Shown one piece after another: positions 56,429 through 64,000 of a stretch of 64,000 nucleotides of DNA. The stretch comes from Pseudomonas sp. 10S4 (lineage in GTDB: Bacteria; Pseudomonadota; Gammaproteobacteria; Pseudomonadales; Pseudomonadaceae): assembly GCF_034344865.1 (NCBI RefSeq), contig NZ_CP133774.1:124001-188000 (forward strand), in the 5' to 3' direction. Position numbers and translations under genes: made by a program. Within the stretch, counting starts at the first letter, position 1. Each line of letters starts with the position of its first letter. The notes under the pieces were generated by a model. That model worked only from the letters and a program-made list of their open reading frames with translations. It made no database searches and was not told where the DNA came from.

Positions 56429-56454
56429 GTAGGAGCTGCCGAAGGCTGCTCCTA
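56429..56454. repeat. Solitary GTAGGAGCTGCCGAAGGCTGC element
   Basis: One copy of the fourth repeat family, fused to a reverse GCTCCTAC end so that it forms a small 8-bp hairpin after gap. Confidence 0.6.
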
Positions 56455-56492
56455 CGCGATATTTGCAAGGCCCCCACCGAGAGCAACATTCA

Positions 56493-56957
56493 ATGATCGG
56501 TATCAGCTTTACGCAAAAGACCCTGGCGGCGCGCAAGCGTATCGCCCTGGTCGCCCATGACCACTGCAAAGTGTTTTTGCTGGACTGGGCCGAGCGGCAG
56601 AAAGACAAGCTGGCGCAACATGAACTGGTCGCGACCGGCACCACCGGGTTGTTGTTGCAACAACGCCTCGACCTGCCCGTGGAAAGCATGATCAGCGGCC
56701 CGTTGGGCGGCGATCAGCAACTTGGCGCGCGTATCGCCGAGCAACGGGTCGACATGCTGGTGTTCTTCTGGGACCCGTTCGAACCGCAGCCCCACGACCC
56801 GGATATCAAGGCGTTGCTGCGAGTCGCGGCGGTCTGGAACATCCCGGTCGCCTGCAATGAATGCAGCGCCGACTACCTGCTGAGCAGTCCGTTGATGAAT
56901 CAGGCGCACGAGCACCGGATCCCGGATTACGCGACCTATCTGTTGGGCCGCGCCTAG
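56493..56957 (+). CDS. mgsA: Methylglyoxal synthase
   Basis: 154 residues. Phosphate loop IALVAHDHCKVFLLDWAERQ, GTTGLLLQQ, ESMISGPLGGDQQLGARIAE and the catalytic Asp in FFWDPFEPQPHDPDIKALLR, followed by IPVACNECSADYL. It converts dihydroxyacetone phosphate to methylglyoxal as an overflow bypass of Gap. Position next to gap fits that role. The ATG at 56493 is preferred; the upstream TTG adds ten non-conserved residues. Confidence 0.94.
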   Translation: MIGISFTQKTLAARKRIALVAHDHCKVFLLDWAERQKDKLAQHELVATGTTGLLLQQRLDLPVESMISGPLGGDQQLGARIAEQRVDMLVFFWDPFEPQPHDPDIKALLRVAAVWNIPVACNECSADYLLSSPLMNQAHEHRIPDYATYLLGRA

Positions 56958-56991
56958 CCCTCCGCAAATCAGCACTTGACCATTTGAGTGG

Positions 56992-57008
56992 ATGATAAGC
57001 ATTATCAT
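56992..57008. promoter_or_regulatory. Fur box upstream of the heme-uptake sigma gene
   Basis: ATGATAA-GCA-TTATCAT, a perfect 7-bp inverted repeat within GATGATAAGCATTATCATTC, a good Fur-box match. It lies 27 bases before the sigma start, so iron would repress it. Confidence 0.85.
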
Positions 57009-57034
57009 TCGCTCAAAATGGATCAGGTCCTCCC

Positions 57035-57553
57035 GTGAGTCAATCGCGCTTCAATCACGTCTTCATCGCTCAGCGGGTTTCGCTGCTGCGCACCTTGGAG
57101 CGGATGGTCAACAATCACAGCACCGCCGAAGACCTGTTGCAGGAAACCTACCTGCGCGTGACCCGGGCGCTCAGTGAGCGGGCCATCGATCACCTTGAAC
57201 CCTTCGTCTTCCAGACCGCCCGCAACCTGGCGCTGGATCATTTGCGTGCGCGGCGCATTCAGTCGCGCACCCTGCTCGATGACGTCCCGCTGGACGTGGT
57301 GGAAAGCATCGCCGCCCCGGTCAGCAGTGCCGAGGACGCCGCCCATGCCGAACAATTGCTGGAGCGTTTGAACGTGAGCCTCAGTGAACTTAGCAGCCGT
57401 CAGCAGCAGATTTTCATCCTCAGTCGCCTGCACGGCCACAGCTATCTGGAGATCGCCGAACAACTCCGCGTGTCCCTAAGCACTGTGCAAAAAGAACTGA
57501 AGCTGATCATGGCGATCTGCATTGGCGTCGCGCAACGGTTAAACGGCGACTGA
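57035..57553 (+). CDS. FecI-type ECF sigma factor of heme-uptake system
   Basis: 172 residues, GTG start. Sigma-2 spans RTLERMVNNHSTAEDLLQET to FVFQTARNLALDHLRARRIQ; sigma-4 has LSELSSRQQQIFILSRLHGH followed by SYLEIAEQLRVSLSTVQKEL. Iron-starvation sigma of the kind activated by a TonB receptor through FecR (HasI/HxuI type). A Fur box covers its promoter, and its FecR partner follows after about 125 bases. Confidence 0.92.
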   Translation: MSQSRFNHVFIAQRVSLLRTLERMVNNHSTAEDLLQETYLRVTRALSERAIDHLEPFVFQTARNLALDHLRARRIQSRTLLDDVPLDVVESIAAPVSSAEDAAHAEQLLERLNVSLSELSSRQQQIFILSRLHGHSYLEIAEQLRVSLSTVQKELKLIMAICIGVAQRLNGD

Positions 57554-57678
57554 GTCTGTAGGTTTACTCGCTACCTGCCGAGATCGACTGCGCAGGGCCT
57601 TCGAGCTTTGCTACCCTTGCCGCACTTCCACGCTCTACTAAAAAAACAGCGGTGCACAGACACTGCCGAGGAAACACC

Positions 57679-58643
57679 GTGACGGACACCCGCCGCTCCC
57701 AAACGCCTGACCCGGCGCGGGACACTGCAAGCGCGATGGACCAGGCCCTGGACTGGCTGATCGTGCTGGGCAGTCCGAGTGCGGAACAGAGCCGACAGTT
57801 CCACGAATGGCTCGCCGCCGATCCATTGCATGCCGAGGCGTTCGCCAAGGCCCAGGCGATCTGGGACGGCCCATTGGTCCTCCAGTGCGCACAAAACCTG
57901 GCCGCTAAACCTGCGAAAGTCACCGTGTTGTCGCGCTTGCGTCCGCACTGGAAACCACTGGCCACGGCGGCGGTGTTGATCCTCGGTTTGTTCAGTTTCA
58001 GCAATCTGCCGATGCGTCTTCAGGCCGATCACCTGACCGTGGTCGGTGAACGCCAGCGTCTGCAATTGGAAGACGGCTCGAAGGTCCTGCTCAATACCAA
58101 TTCGGCGTTTTCCAGCACCATCAACGATCAGCAGCGCGTCGCTCGCTTATATCAGGGCGAGGCGTATTTCGAGGTGCCGGCCAATCGAGGCCAACCGCTG
58201 GAGATCGACGCCGGGCCGGTGAAGGCCAGTGTCCGCGATACTGCGTTTGCCGTGCGTTACCTCGATGGCGTGGCCCAGGTTCGGGTGCAGCGCGGCGACG
58301 TGGATTTGCGTGCCACCCGTGACGATGCGCGAGTACGGCTGTCGGCCGGTGAAAGCATCCGCATCGGCCCCAACGGTTTCGACCGCCCGGCCAAGCTCGA
58401 CGCCGCCACCGACCTGGCGTGGGTTCAGGGCCGACTGGTGTTCGAGAACTGCCCGCTGAGCCAGGTGCTGGCGGAGCTGCGGCGCTACTATCCAGGCTGG
58501 ATCATCAACAACAACGAGCAGTTGGCCGACGTCGCCGTCACCGGCAATTACCACCTCGACCAGCCGCTGGACGTGGTCCGCTCCTCGCTCACATCACCTC
58601 GGCCAAGCTTCAGGAATTTCCGGCGCTGGTGATCTTGAACTAA
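57679..58643 (+). CDS. FecR-type anti-sigma/sigma regulator (one-base frameshift near the end)
   Basis: About 321 residues with a GTG start (VTDTRRSQTPDPARDTASAM) after GAGGAAACACC. The N-terminal DUF4880 segment (DQALDWLIVLGSPSAEQSRQ) holds the sigma. One helix (PLATAAVLILGLFSFSNLPM) crosses the membrane. The periplasmic FecR domain (LTVVGERQRLQLEDGSKVLL, RQRGDVDLR-like repeats, DDARVRLSAGESIRIGPNGF) reads the receptor. A C appears missing near 58583; restoring it gives SLAHITSAKLQEFPALVILN at the C-terminus. The gene ends 11 bases before the -35 of the receptor promoter. Confidence 0.9.
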
Positions 58644-58659
58644 ATGAGAATTATTTTTA
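58643..58659. promoter_or_regulatory. Second Fur-like site upstream of the receptor
   Basis: AATGAGAATTATTTTTA, a looser Fur-box match, overlaps the fecR stop and the -35 of the ECF promoter, giving iron control on top of sigma control. Confidence 0.5.
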
Positions 58660-58689
58660 CTCGATAGCCGAAGCTCGTTCGTCTCGTTA
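58654..58689 (+). promoter_or_regulatory. Candidate ECF promoter of the heme receptor
   Basis: TTTTTACT, then 15 bases, then GTTCGTCTCGTTA. The same two blocks with exactly the same spacing occur before the heme oxygenase gene (61379-61414), while the spacers differ. CGTCT is typical of the -10 of FecI-type promoters. Confidence 0.75.
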
Positions 58690-58765
58690 TAGCCAATGCA
58701 ATTGATTCGCATCTATCGATGCCAATCTGCACCTATAAAGATTCGTGCGACACGGAGCGCTATCG

Positions 58766-61330
58766 ATGTCCTCTCGCCATACCCGCCAGTCCTCTTCACC
58801 TTCCCGCGTGCTGTCATTGCTGACCGCCGCCATCCTGATGGCCGGTGCCGCGCCGCTGATGGCAGCCACTGCCGCCGAGCAGCCGAGCCGCAACATGGGC
58901 GATTACTCGTTCGCGATTCCTCAGCAGTCGCTGGTTTCGGCACTCAATGCCTTTACCGCCGTGACCGGCTGGCAGGTCGGCTTGCCAGCAGAACTGGCTG
59001 AAGGCATCGCCTCGCCGGGTGTGCGCGGATCCTTGCCACCGGAAAAAGCCCTGGATCGCCTGTTGGTGGGGACCAACCTGAGCTATCGCAAACTGGGCGC
59101 TAACAACATCGTGCTGGAAAAACGCAACGGCGGCGGCGCCCTCAACCTGCAACAGGTGACCATCAGCGCCACCCGTCAGGAACAAAGCATCGACAGCGTG
59201 CCGGCCACTGTCAGTGTCCAGACCCGCGAAGAACTGGACCGCAACAACGTCAACAACATCAAGGATCTGGTGCGCTACGAGCCGGGTGTTTCGGTGGGCG
59301 GCGCCGGCCAACGTGCCGGGCTGACCGGCTACAACATCCGTGGTATCGACGGCGACCGCGTGCTGACCCAGGTCGACGGCGTGCAAGTGCCCGACAGCTT
59401 CTTCAACGGCCCGTACGCCCAGACCAACCGCAACTACGTCGACCCGGAAATCGTCAAACGCGTGGAAATCCTCCGTGGCCCGGCGTCGGTGCTCTACGGC
59501 AGCAACGCCATTGGCGGCGCCGTCAGCTACTACACCCTCGATCCGGACGACATCATCAAGCCTGGCAAAGACGTCGGCGCACGTTTGAAAACCGGCTACA
59601 GCTCGGCCGATGACAGCTGGCTGACCTCCGGCACCGTCGCCGGTCGCACTGGCGACTTCGACGGCTTGCTGCATTTGAGCCAACGCAATGGGCATGAAAC
59701 CGAATCCTACGGCGAAACCGGCGGCACCGGCCTGAACCGCACCGAGGCCAACCCCGAGGACGTGCGCACCACCAACGTGTTGGCCAAACTCGGCTGGAAC
59801 TACGCCGACGACGCGCGCCTGGGCCTGACCTACGAGCACTACAAGGACGACCGCGACACCAATCAATTGAGCGCGGTCGGCGGTCCGTTCAACGCCGGAC
59901 GCGGTTTCGGCTTCTACAAATCCCGTACTGGCAACGACACCGTGACCCGCGAACGCTTCGGCCTGGAACACAGCTTCGCGCTGGACACGGCGTTGGCCGA
60001 CAACATCAAGTGGTCGCTGAACTACCAGATCGCCAAGACCGACCAGTCCACCGAAGAAATCTACGCGCCATCGCGCACCGTGTTGCGCGAACGCAATACC
60101 AATTACAAGGATCGCCAATGGGTGCTCGATGCCCAGGCTGACAAGTCCTTCGCTATCGCCGACACCAACCACACGGTCACTTACGGCACCACCATCAAAC
60201 AGGACAAGGTCACCGGCCTGCGCACCGGCACTGGCACCTGCCTGACCGTGGCCGGCGCCTGCCGAGTGATCGGTGCACCGAGCGCCGCGGATACCCTGAA
60301 ACCGGCCAGCGACTTCCCGGACCCGACCATCAACAGCTACAGCCTGTTTGCCCAGGATCAGATCAGTTGGGGCAACTGGACCTTCCTGCCCGGCGCTCGC
60401 TACGACTACACCCAGCTCAAGCCGCACATCACCGACGAGTTCCTGGCTACCGCCGACCAGAGCGGCAACGGCGTGGTGAGCGACGACACCAAGACCTGGC
60501 ATCGTCTGTCGCCGAAGTTCGGCACCACCTACAGCTTCAACGACAACTACACCTGGTATGGCCAATACGCCGAAGGCTTCCGCACGCCGACCGCCAAGGC
60601 GTTGTACGGTCGCTTCGAAAACCTGGCCGGTGGTTATCAGGTCGCGCCGAATCCGGACCTGGAACCGGAAAAGAGCAAAAGCTACGAAACCGGCCTGCGC
60701 GGCCGATTCGAGGCAGGCACCTTCGATGTGGCGGTGTTCTACAACAAGTACCGCGACTTCATCGACGAGAACGCGATCACTCCCGGCTACACCGAGACCA
60801 CGTTCCAGAGCAACAACATCAAGCACGCCACCATCAAGGGCGTGGAGCTCAAGGGGCGCCTGAACCTGGACAGCTTCGGTGCGCCGACCGGCCTCTACAC
60901 CCAAGGCTCGATGGCGTACCTGTATGGCCGTAACGATGACAGCGGCCAGCCACTGAACAGCATCAACCCGCTGACCGGCGTGTTCGGCCTCGGTTACGAC
61001 CGGGACAACTACGGCGCCCTATTGAGCTGGACACTGGTCAAACGCAAGGACCGCGTCGACAGCACCAGCTTCAAGACCCCGGACGGCACCAGCACCCAGT
61101 TCAAGACCCCGGGTTATGGCGTGCTCGACCTGGCCGGTTTCTACAAGGTCACCGACGATGTGACCGTCAATGCCGGCCTCTACAACCTGACCGACAAGAA
61201 ATACTGGCAGTGGGATGACGTGCGCGGCTACGACAGTGTCGGCGAAGCCTCGGTGACCCAACCGGCCAACCTGGATCGCCTGACCCAGCCGGGTCGCAAC
61301 TTCGCGATCAATCTGGTCTGGGACATCTGA
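58766..61330 (+). CDS. TonB-dependent heme/hemoglobin receptor with STN signalling domain
   Basis: 854 residues from MSSRHTRQSSSPSRVLSLLT, a signal peptide ending near AATAAEQ. The STN domain (YSFAIPQQSLVSALNAFTAV, LPPEKALDRLLVGTNLSYRK) talks to FecR. The TonB box/plug part has VTISATRQEQSIDSVPATVS and VEILRGPASVLYGSNAIGGA. The barrel has YAEGFRTPTAKALYGRF and NPDLEPEKSKSYETGLRGRF, the heme-receptor FRAP-like and NPNL-like motifs, and ends in NFAINLVWDI. It belongs to the hemoglobin/transferrin receptor family (HxuA/HasR-like). It imports heme and signals its presence. The exact ligand (free heme or hemophore) is not readable. Confidence 0.93.
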   Translation: MSSRHTRQSSSPSRVLSLLTAAILMAGAAPLMAATAAEQPSRNMGDYSFAIPQQSLVSALNAFTAVTGWQVGLPAELAEGIASPGVRGSLPPEKALDRLLVGTNLSYRKLGANNIVLEKRNGGGALNLQQVTISATRQEQSIDSVPATVSVQTREELDRNNVNNIKDLVRYEPGVSVGGAGQRAGLTGYNIRGIDGDRVLTQVDGVQVPDSFFNGPYAQTNRNYVDPEIVKRVEILRGPASVLYGSNAIGGAVSYYTLDPDDIIKPGKDVGARLKTGYSSADDSWLTSGTVAGRTGDFDGLLHLSQRNGHETESYGETGGTGLNRTEANPEDVRTTNVLAKLGWNYADDARLGLTYEHYKDDRDTNQLSAVGGPFNAGRGFGFYKSRTGNDTVTRERFGLEHSFALDTALADNIKWSLNYQIAKTDQSTEEIYAPSRTVLRERNTNYKDRQWVLDAQADKSFAIADTNHTVTYGTTIKQDKVTGLRTGTGTCLTVAGACRVIGAPSAADTLKPASDFPDPTINSYSLFAQDQISWGNWTFLPGARYDYTQLKPHITDEFLATADQSGNGVVSDDTKTWHRLSPKFGTTYSFNDNYTWYGQYAEGFRTPTAKALYGRFENLAGGYQVAPNPDLEPEKSKSYETGLRGRFEAGTFDVAVFYNKYRDFIDENAITPGYTETTFQSNNIKHATIKGVELKGRLNLDSFGAPTGLYTQGSMAYLYGRNDDSGQPLNSINPLTGVFGLGYDRDNYGALLSWTLVKRKDRVDSTSFKTPDGTSTQFKTPGYGVLDLAGFYKVTDDVTVNAGLYNLTDKKYWQWDDVRGYDSVGEASVTQPANLDRLTQPGRNFAINLVWDI

Positions 61331-61378
61331 CCCTGAGTGCCTCACTGCGACACATTTGTTAATGGGTTGCCGTGAGGT

Positions 61379-61414
61379 TTTTTACTGTTTGGCGCCTTGT
61401 TGTTCGTCTCGTTA
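61379..61414 (+). promoter_or_regulatory. Candidate ECF promoter of the heme oxygenase
   Basis: TTTTTACT-N15-GTTCGTCTCGTTA, identical in both blocks and spacing to the receptor promoter. It lies about 30 bases before the heme oxygenase start, and its spacer GTTTGGCGCCTTGTT shares little with the other. Confidence 0.75.
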
Positions 61415-61445
61415 CCAAGCGCCTCTTTTTTCTCAAGGACTTCCC

Positions 61446-62048
61446 ATGACCTCCCAGGACACTGCTCAACGCCATGCTCTGCGTTCGCAACGCTTGAACC
61501 AGATCACCAACGAGCCACACACCAAACTCGACGCGTTGGTCAAAGCTCATGCGCCGTTCGAAACCCAGGCTAATTTCGCCCGTTTCGTGGTCGCGCAGTA
61601 TTTGTTCCAGTCGGAATTGGTGTCGCTGTACAACGATACTGAACTGACTACGATCGTCCCGGACCTGCCGGCACGCTGCCGTGCCGAAGCGGCCAAGGCT
61701 GACCTGGCCGATCTGGACACTGACGTTCCGGCAGCGGTGGCTGACGCGGTGAAGAATCCAACCAAAGCCGCGGCCCTGGGCTGGTTATTTGTCTCCGAAG
61801 GCTCGAAGCTCGGCGCTGCGTTTTTGATCAAGCGTGCCGTGGGCCTGGGTTTGAGCGACACCTTCGGCGCCCGCCACCTGGGCGAGCCGGCCGGTGGTCG
61901 TGCGCAAGGCTGGAAGAGTTTCGTCAGAACCCTCGACTCGCTGGAATTCAGCGCTCAGGAAGAAGCCGAAATCGAGCAAGCGGCGGTTGATGCGTTCAAC
62001 CGCTTCACCGTGTTGCTGGAACAGGCCTACACCCCGGAACTCGCCTGA
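61446..62048 (+). CDS. hemO: Biliverdin-producing heme oxygenase
   Basis: 200 residues of the bacterial heme oxygenase fold: LNQITNEPHTKLDALVKAHA with the proximal His, FVVAQYLFQSELVSLYNDTE, and the distal-helix GWLFVSEGSKLGAAFLIKRA with its Gly-rich kink. It opens heme to release iron, CO and biliverdin. It follows the receptor after 115 bases, with its own copy of the ECF promoter, so the sigma factor drives both uptake and breakdown. PigA/HemO-like. Confidence 0.93.
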   Translation: MTSQDTAQRHALRSQRLNQITNEPHTKLDALVKAHAPFETQANFARFVVAQYLFQSELVSLYNDTELTTIVPDLPARCRAEAAKADLADLDTDVPAAVADAVKNPTKAAALGWLFVSEGSKLGAAFLIKRAVGLGLSDTFGARHLGEPAGGRAQGWKSFVRTLDSLEFSAQEEAEIEQAAVDAFNRFTVLLEQAYTPELA

Positions 62049-62063
62049 CAAACCACATTCCCC

Positions 62064-62153
62064 TGTGGGAGCGGGCTTGCTCGCGAAGACGGAGTGTCAG
62101 TCAATATCAATGTTGCCTGTCACACCGCTTTCGCGAGCAAGCCCGCTCCCACA
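62064..62153. repeat. REPIN (GTGGGAGCGGGCTTGCTCGCGAA family)
   Basis: Two inverted copies after the heme oxygenase gene. Confidence 0.85.
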
Positions 62154-62226
62154 ATGGATCTGTGTGTACCTGCAGACATCAATCAACACTTGCCGATCAC
62201 GCATCACACTGGTCACCATACGCCCC

Positions 62227-62622
62227 ATGCCTCACCTCGCCGCCTCCAAACTCGCCCGAATCCTCTTCGGCCTGCTGGCCTACGTCAGCCTGGGCATCGG
62301 CCTGATCGCGATTGTCGTGCCGGGCCTGCCGACCACCGAGTTCATCCTCCTGGCCGCCTGGGCCGCCACCAAGAGTTCGCCGCGCCTGAGTGCCTGGCTG
62401 GAAAACCATCGCTTGTTCGGGCCGATCCTGTGCAATTGGCGAAACGGCAAAATCATCGTCCGCCGGGCCAAGGTCAGCGCCACCGTCAGCATGCTGCTGT
62501 GTGCAGGCTTGATGCTGGTGATGCTCGATCACGGCTGGCCGGTTTACCTGGCGATTACTGGCATGAGCCTGGGCAACCTGTGGATCTGGTCGCGCCCGGA
62601 ATCGGCACCGCAACCGTCCTGA
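62227..62622 (+). CDS. DUF454 (YbaN) inner-membrane protein
   Basis: 131 residues from MPHLAASKLARILFGLLAYV. Three or four membrane helices; IGLIAIVVPGLPTTEFILLA is the family signature (P-G-L-P-T-T-x-F), followed by FGPILCNWRNGKIIVRRAKV. Function is unknown; in other bacteria it is often near heme or peptidoglycan genes. Here it lies next to the heme oxygenase, co-oriented, across a REPIN. Confidence 0.88.
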   Translation: MPHLAASKLARILFGLLAYVSLGIGLIAIVVPGLPTTEFILLAAWAATKSSPRLSAWLENHRLFGPILCNWRNGKIIVRRAKVSATVSMLLCAGLMLVMLDHGWPVYLAITGMSLGNLWIWSRPESAPQPS

Positions 62623-62637
62623 CAAATAAAAATCCCC

Positions 62638-62756
62638 TGTGGCGAGGGAGCTTGCTCCCGCTGGGCTGCGAAGCGGCCCCAAAATTCTCCAGACGCACCC
62701 GCTACACCGAATTGCGACTGCTACGCAGCCGAACGGGAGCAAGCTCCCTCGCCACA
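62638..62756. repeat. REPIN (TGTGGCGAGGGAGCTTGCTCCC family)
   Basis: Two inverted copies with GGGCTGCGAAGCGGCCC and ACTGCTACGCAGCCGAAC inner arms, between the DUF454 gene and the chemoreceptor. Confidence 0.85.
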
Positions 62757-62955
62757 GAATCAACGAAATTCTCCTGAATCCCAGCCCTTTTCAGGGCATT
62801 CCCCTGCGCAAACGTTCACCTGTTACCGCTCGTCGGCTTGCCATTCATGCACGCCCTGCCCACGCCGATGTGGATTAAATGGCGCTGAATGGACTTGGCG
62901 GATGGGAGTACCCCCGTCTCTTGGCCAACACCTCATCCATTTGCGAGTTCGCCCT

Positions 62956-64000
62956 ATGTTCGACTCCCTGTCCATCCGCCTGAAAATCGTCCTGTTGTCC
63001 GGTCTGTGCCTGCTCGGTGTCGTCGCCCTGATCGTCGGCATGAACATGTACCAGACCAACCGCAACAACGAACTGGTCAGCGCCTCCAGCAGCAAAATGC
63101 TCACCGCCAGCGTCCAGGACCTGCTCCAGGCCAAAGCCGCCGAGCAAGCCGTGCGGGTGCAGAAGACCTTCGGTGAAAGCCTGTTGGTGGTCACGGCGTT
63201 GGCCGATCAGATCAAGGACATGCGCACCATGGCCGCCAAGCGTTCGCTGGACGCCGGCGCCCTGCGCGAGGAGTTGAACCAGAGCCTGAAAACCGCTTTC
63301 GAGCGCAACGGCAAAGTGCTGGGGATCTGGCTGGCGTTCGAGCCCAACGGCCTGGACGGCAAGGACAGCGAATTCGTCAATGACGCTGTCAGGCAGTCCA
63401 ACGAGGTGGGACGTTTCGCCAGTTACTGGAGCCGCGCGGGCGGGGTCGGGCTCAACACGATCATGGTCGAAGACGACATGACCAAAACCACCCTCAGCCT
63501 CAGCGGTACGCCATACAACAGCTGGTACACCTGCCCTCGCGACAACAAACGCACCTGCTTGCTCGACCCGTATTCCGACACCGTGGGCGGCAAGGAAGTG
63601 CTGATGACCACCATTTCCGTGCCGTTGCTGGTGGATGGCAAGGCCATCGGCGTGGTTGGCGTCGACATCGCCCTCGATGCGTTGCAAGCAGCGGCGATGG
63701 ATTCCCAGCGTGACCTGTTCAATGGTGCCGGCCACATGCTGATCGTCTCCGGCAGCGGTGTGCTTGCCGGTTACAGCGTTGATGCCGGCAAGGTGGGTAA
63801 AAGCATCGGCGACACCCTCGGTGCCGACGGCAAGGAAGTCCTGCAACTGCTCGGCAACGGCTCGCCGAAGATTCTCGAACAGGGTGACCTGATCCGCGCG
63901 GTGTACCCGGTCAGCCCGATCACCGATTCCAAGGCCTGGGGTGTGGTGATCGACCTGCCCAAACAAGTGCTGCTGGCCGATTCGGTGAAGCTGCAAACGG
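62956..64000 (+). CDS. Methyl-accepting chemotaxis protein with dCache sensor (3' end beyond the window)
   Basis: The first 348 codons. It starts MFDSLSIRLKIVLLSGLCLL, the first membrane helix, followed by a large periplasmic domain: AFERNGKVLGIWLAFEPNGL, FASYWSRAGGVGL, YNSWYTCPRDNKRTCLLDPY and VPLLVDGKAIGVVGVDIALD, as in double-Cache ligand-binding domains. The ligand is unknown. The second helix, HAMP and signalling domains lie past 64000. A frame without stops runs to the edge. Confidence 0.88.
   Translation, partial: MFDSLSIRLKIVLLSGLCLLGVVALIVGMNMYQTNRNNELVSASSSKMLTASVQDLLQAKAAEQAVRVQKTFGESLLVVTALADQIKDMRTMAAKRSLDAGALREELNQSLKTAFERNGKVLGIWLAFEPNGLDGKDSEFVNDAVRQSNEVGRFASYWSRAGGVGLNTIMVEDDMTKTTLSLSGTPYNSWYTCPRDNKRTCLLDPYSDTVGGKEVLMTTISVPLLVDGKAIGVVGVDIALDALQAAAMDSQRDLFNGAGHMLIVSGSGVLAGYSVDAGKVGKSIGDTLGADGKEVLQLLGNGSPKILEQGDLIRAVYPVSPITDSKAWGVVIDLPKQVLLADSVKLQT

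Noticed and set aside
58814..60904. 696-codon open frame antisense to the heme receptor
   Set aside because: It is the mirror of a high-GC coding sequence; Val/Gly/Ala/His-rich translation, no domain and no ribosome site. The receptor on the other strand explains the region fully.

Overview
The window comes from a fluorescent-type Pseudomonas chromosome. The evidence is the complete Entner-Doudoroff/glucose-uptake block in its Pseudomonas gene order (gap-edd-glk-gltR-gtrS-epimerase-gtsABCD-oprB-mutarotase-hexR-zwf-pgl-eda), the pair fadD1-fadD2 followed by a lipase and a MaoC hydratase, the gntR/gntK/gntP set, and about twenty REP/REPIN repeats of the kind scattered through P. fluorescens-group genomes. 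No tRNA, rRNA, CRISPR array, phage or insertion sequence was seen.

Layout. 1-2.8 kb: an ECF42-type sigma factor with a TPR tail and its usual partners (AHSA1, YCII/DGPF and SnoaL-like proteins) in one leftward operon behind a candidate self-type promoter. 2.8-6.9 kb: two GNAT acetyltransferases, a tiny membrane protein, a GyrI-like protein, a LysE exporter and the aminotransferase alaC. 7-10.2 kb: gluconate uptake and phosphorylation (gntP, gntK) divergent from gntR, with three GntR-like operators. 10.4-11.7 kb: a small DUF6124 gene behind a folded RNA leader whose hairpin loop is complementary to the ribosome binding site, then a secreted hypothetical. 11.6-24.1 kb: regulators and membrane or redox genes (LysR/PACE efflux, two GSTs, an epimerase, an MFS carrier, a BdlA-like chemotaxis protein, an ECF sigma factor overlapping a betaine-type binding protein, a PhnD-like protein, a desaturase). 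24.3-37.2 kb: small proteins, a secreted methyltransferase-like protein, peptide deformylase, a YihY-type membrane protein, fatty-acid activation genes, an aminotransferase and an intradiol dioxygenase. 37.4-57 kb: glucose metabolism, with HexR-type operators at zwf and at gap/edd and Crc/Hfq-type CA motifs in the gtsA, epimerase, oprB and gntP leaders. 57-62 kb: an iron-regulated heme-uptake signalling system (FecI-type sigma, FecR-type anti-sigma, TonB receptor with STN domain, heme oxygenase). The sigma gene has a Fur box, and receptor and heme oxygenase share an identical candidate ECF promoter. 62-64 kb: a DUF454 protein and the start of a chemoreceptor cut by the window edge.

How the genes work together. 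Glucose enters through OprB, is carried in by GtsABCD, phosphorylated by Glk, oxidised by Zwf and Pgl and cleaved by Edd and Eda. Gluconate enters through GntP and GntK. HexR, GntR, GtrS/GltR and probably Crc/Hfq control the flow. Gap and MgsA handle the triose phosphates.

Sequence quality. At least ten conserved genes (ECF42 sigma, alaC, gntP, yihY, gtsD, intradiol dioxygenase, a DUF3820 gene, gltR, fecR, edd) carry small frame-breaking indels, often in short homopolymers. edd also has a central block that looks foreign. Most of these breaks are more likely sequence errors than real gene loss, and they are flagged gene by gene.
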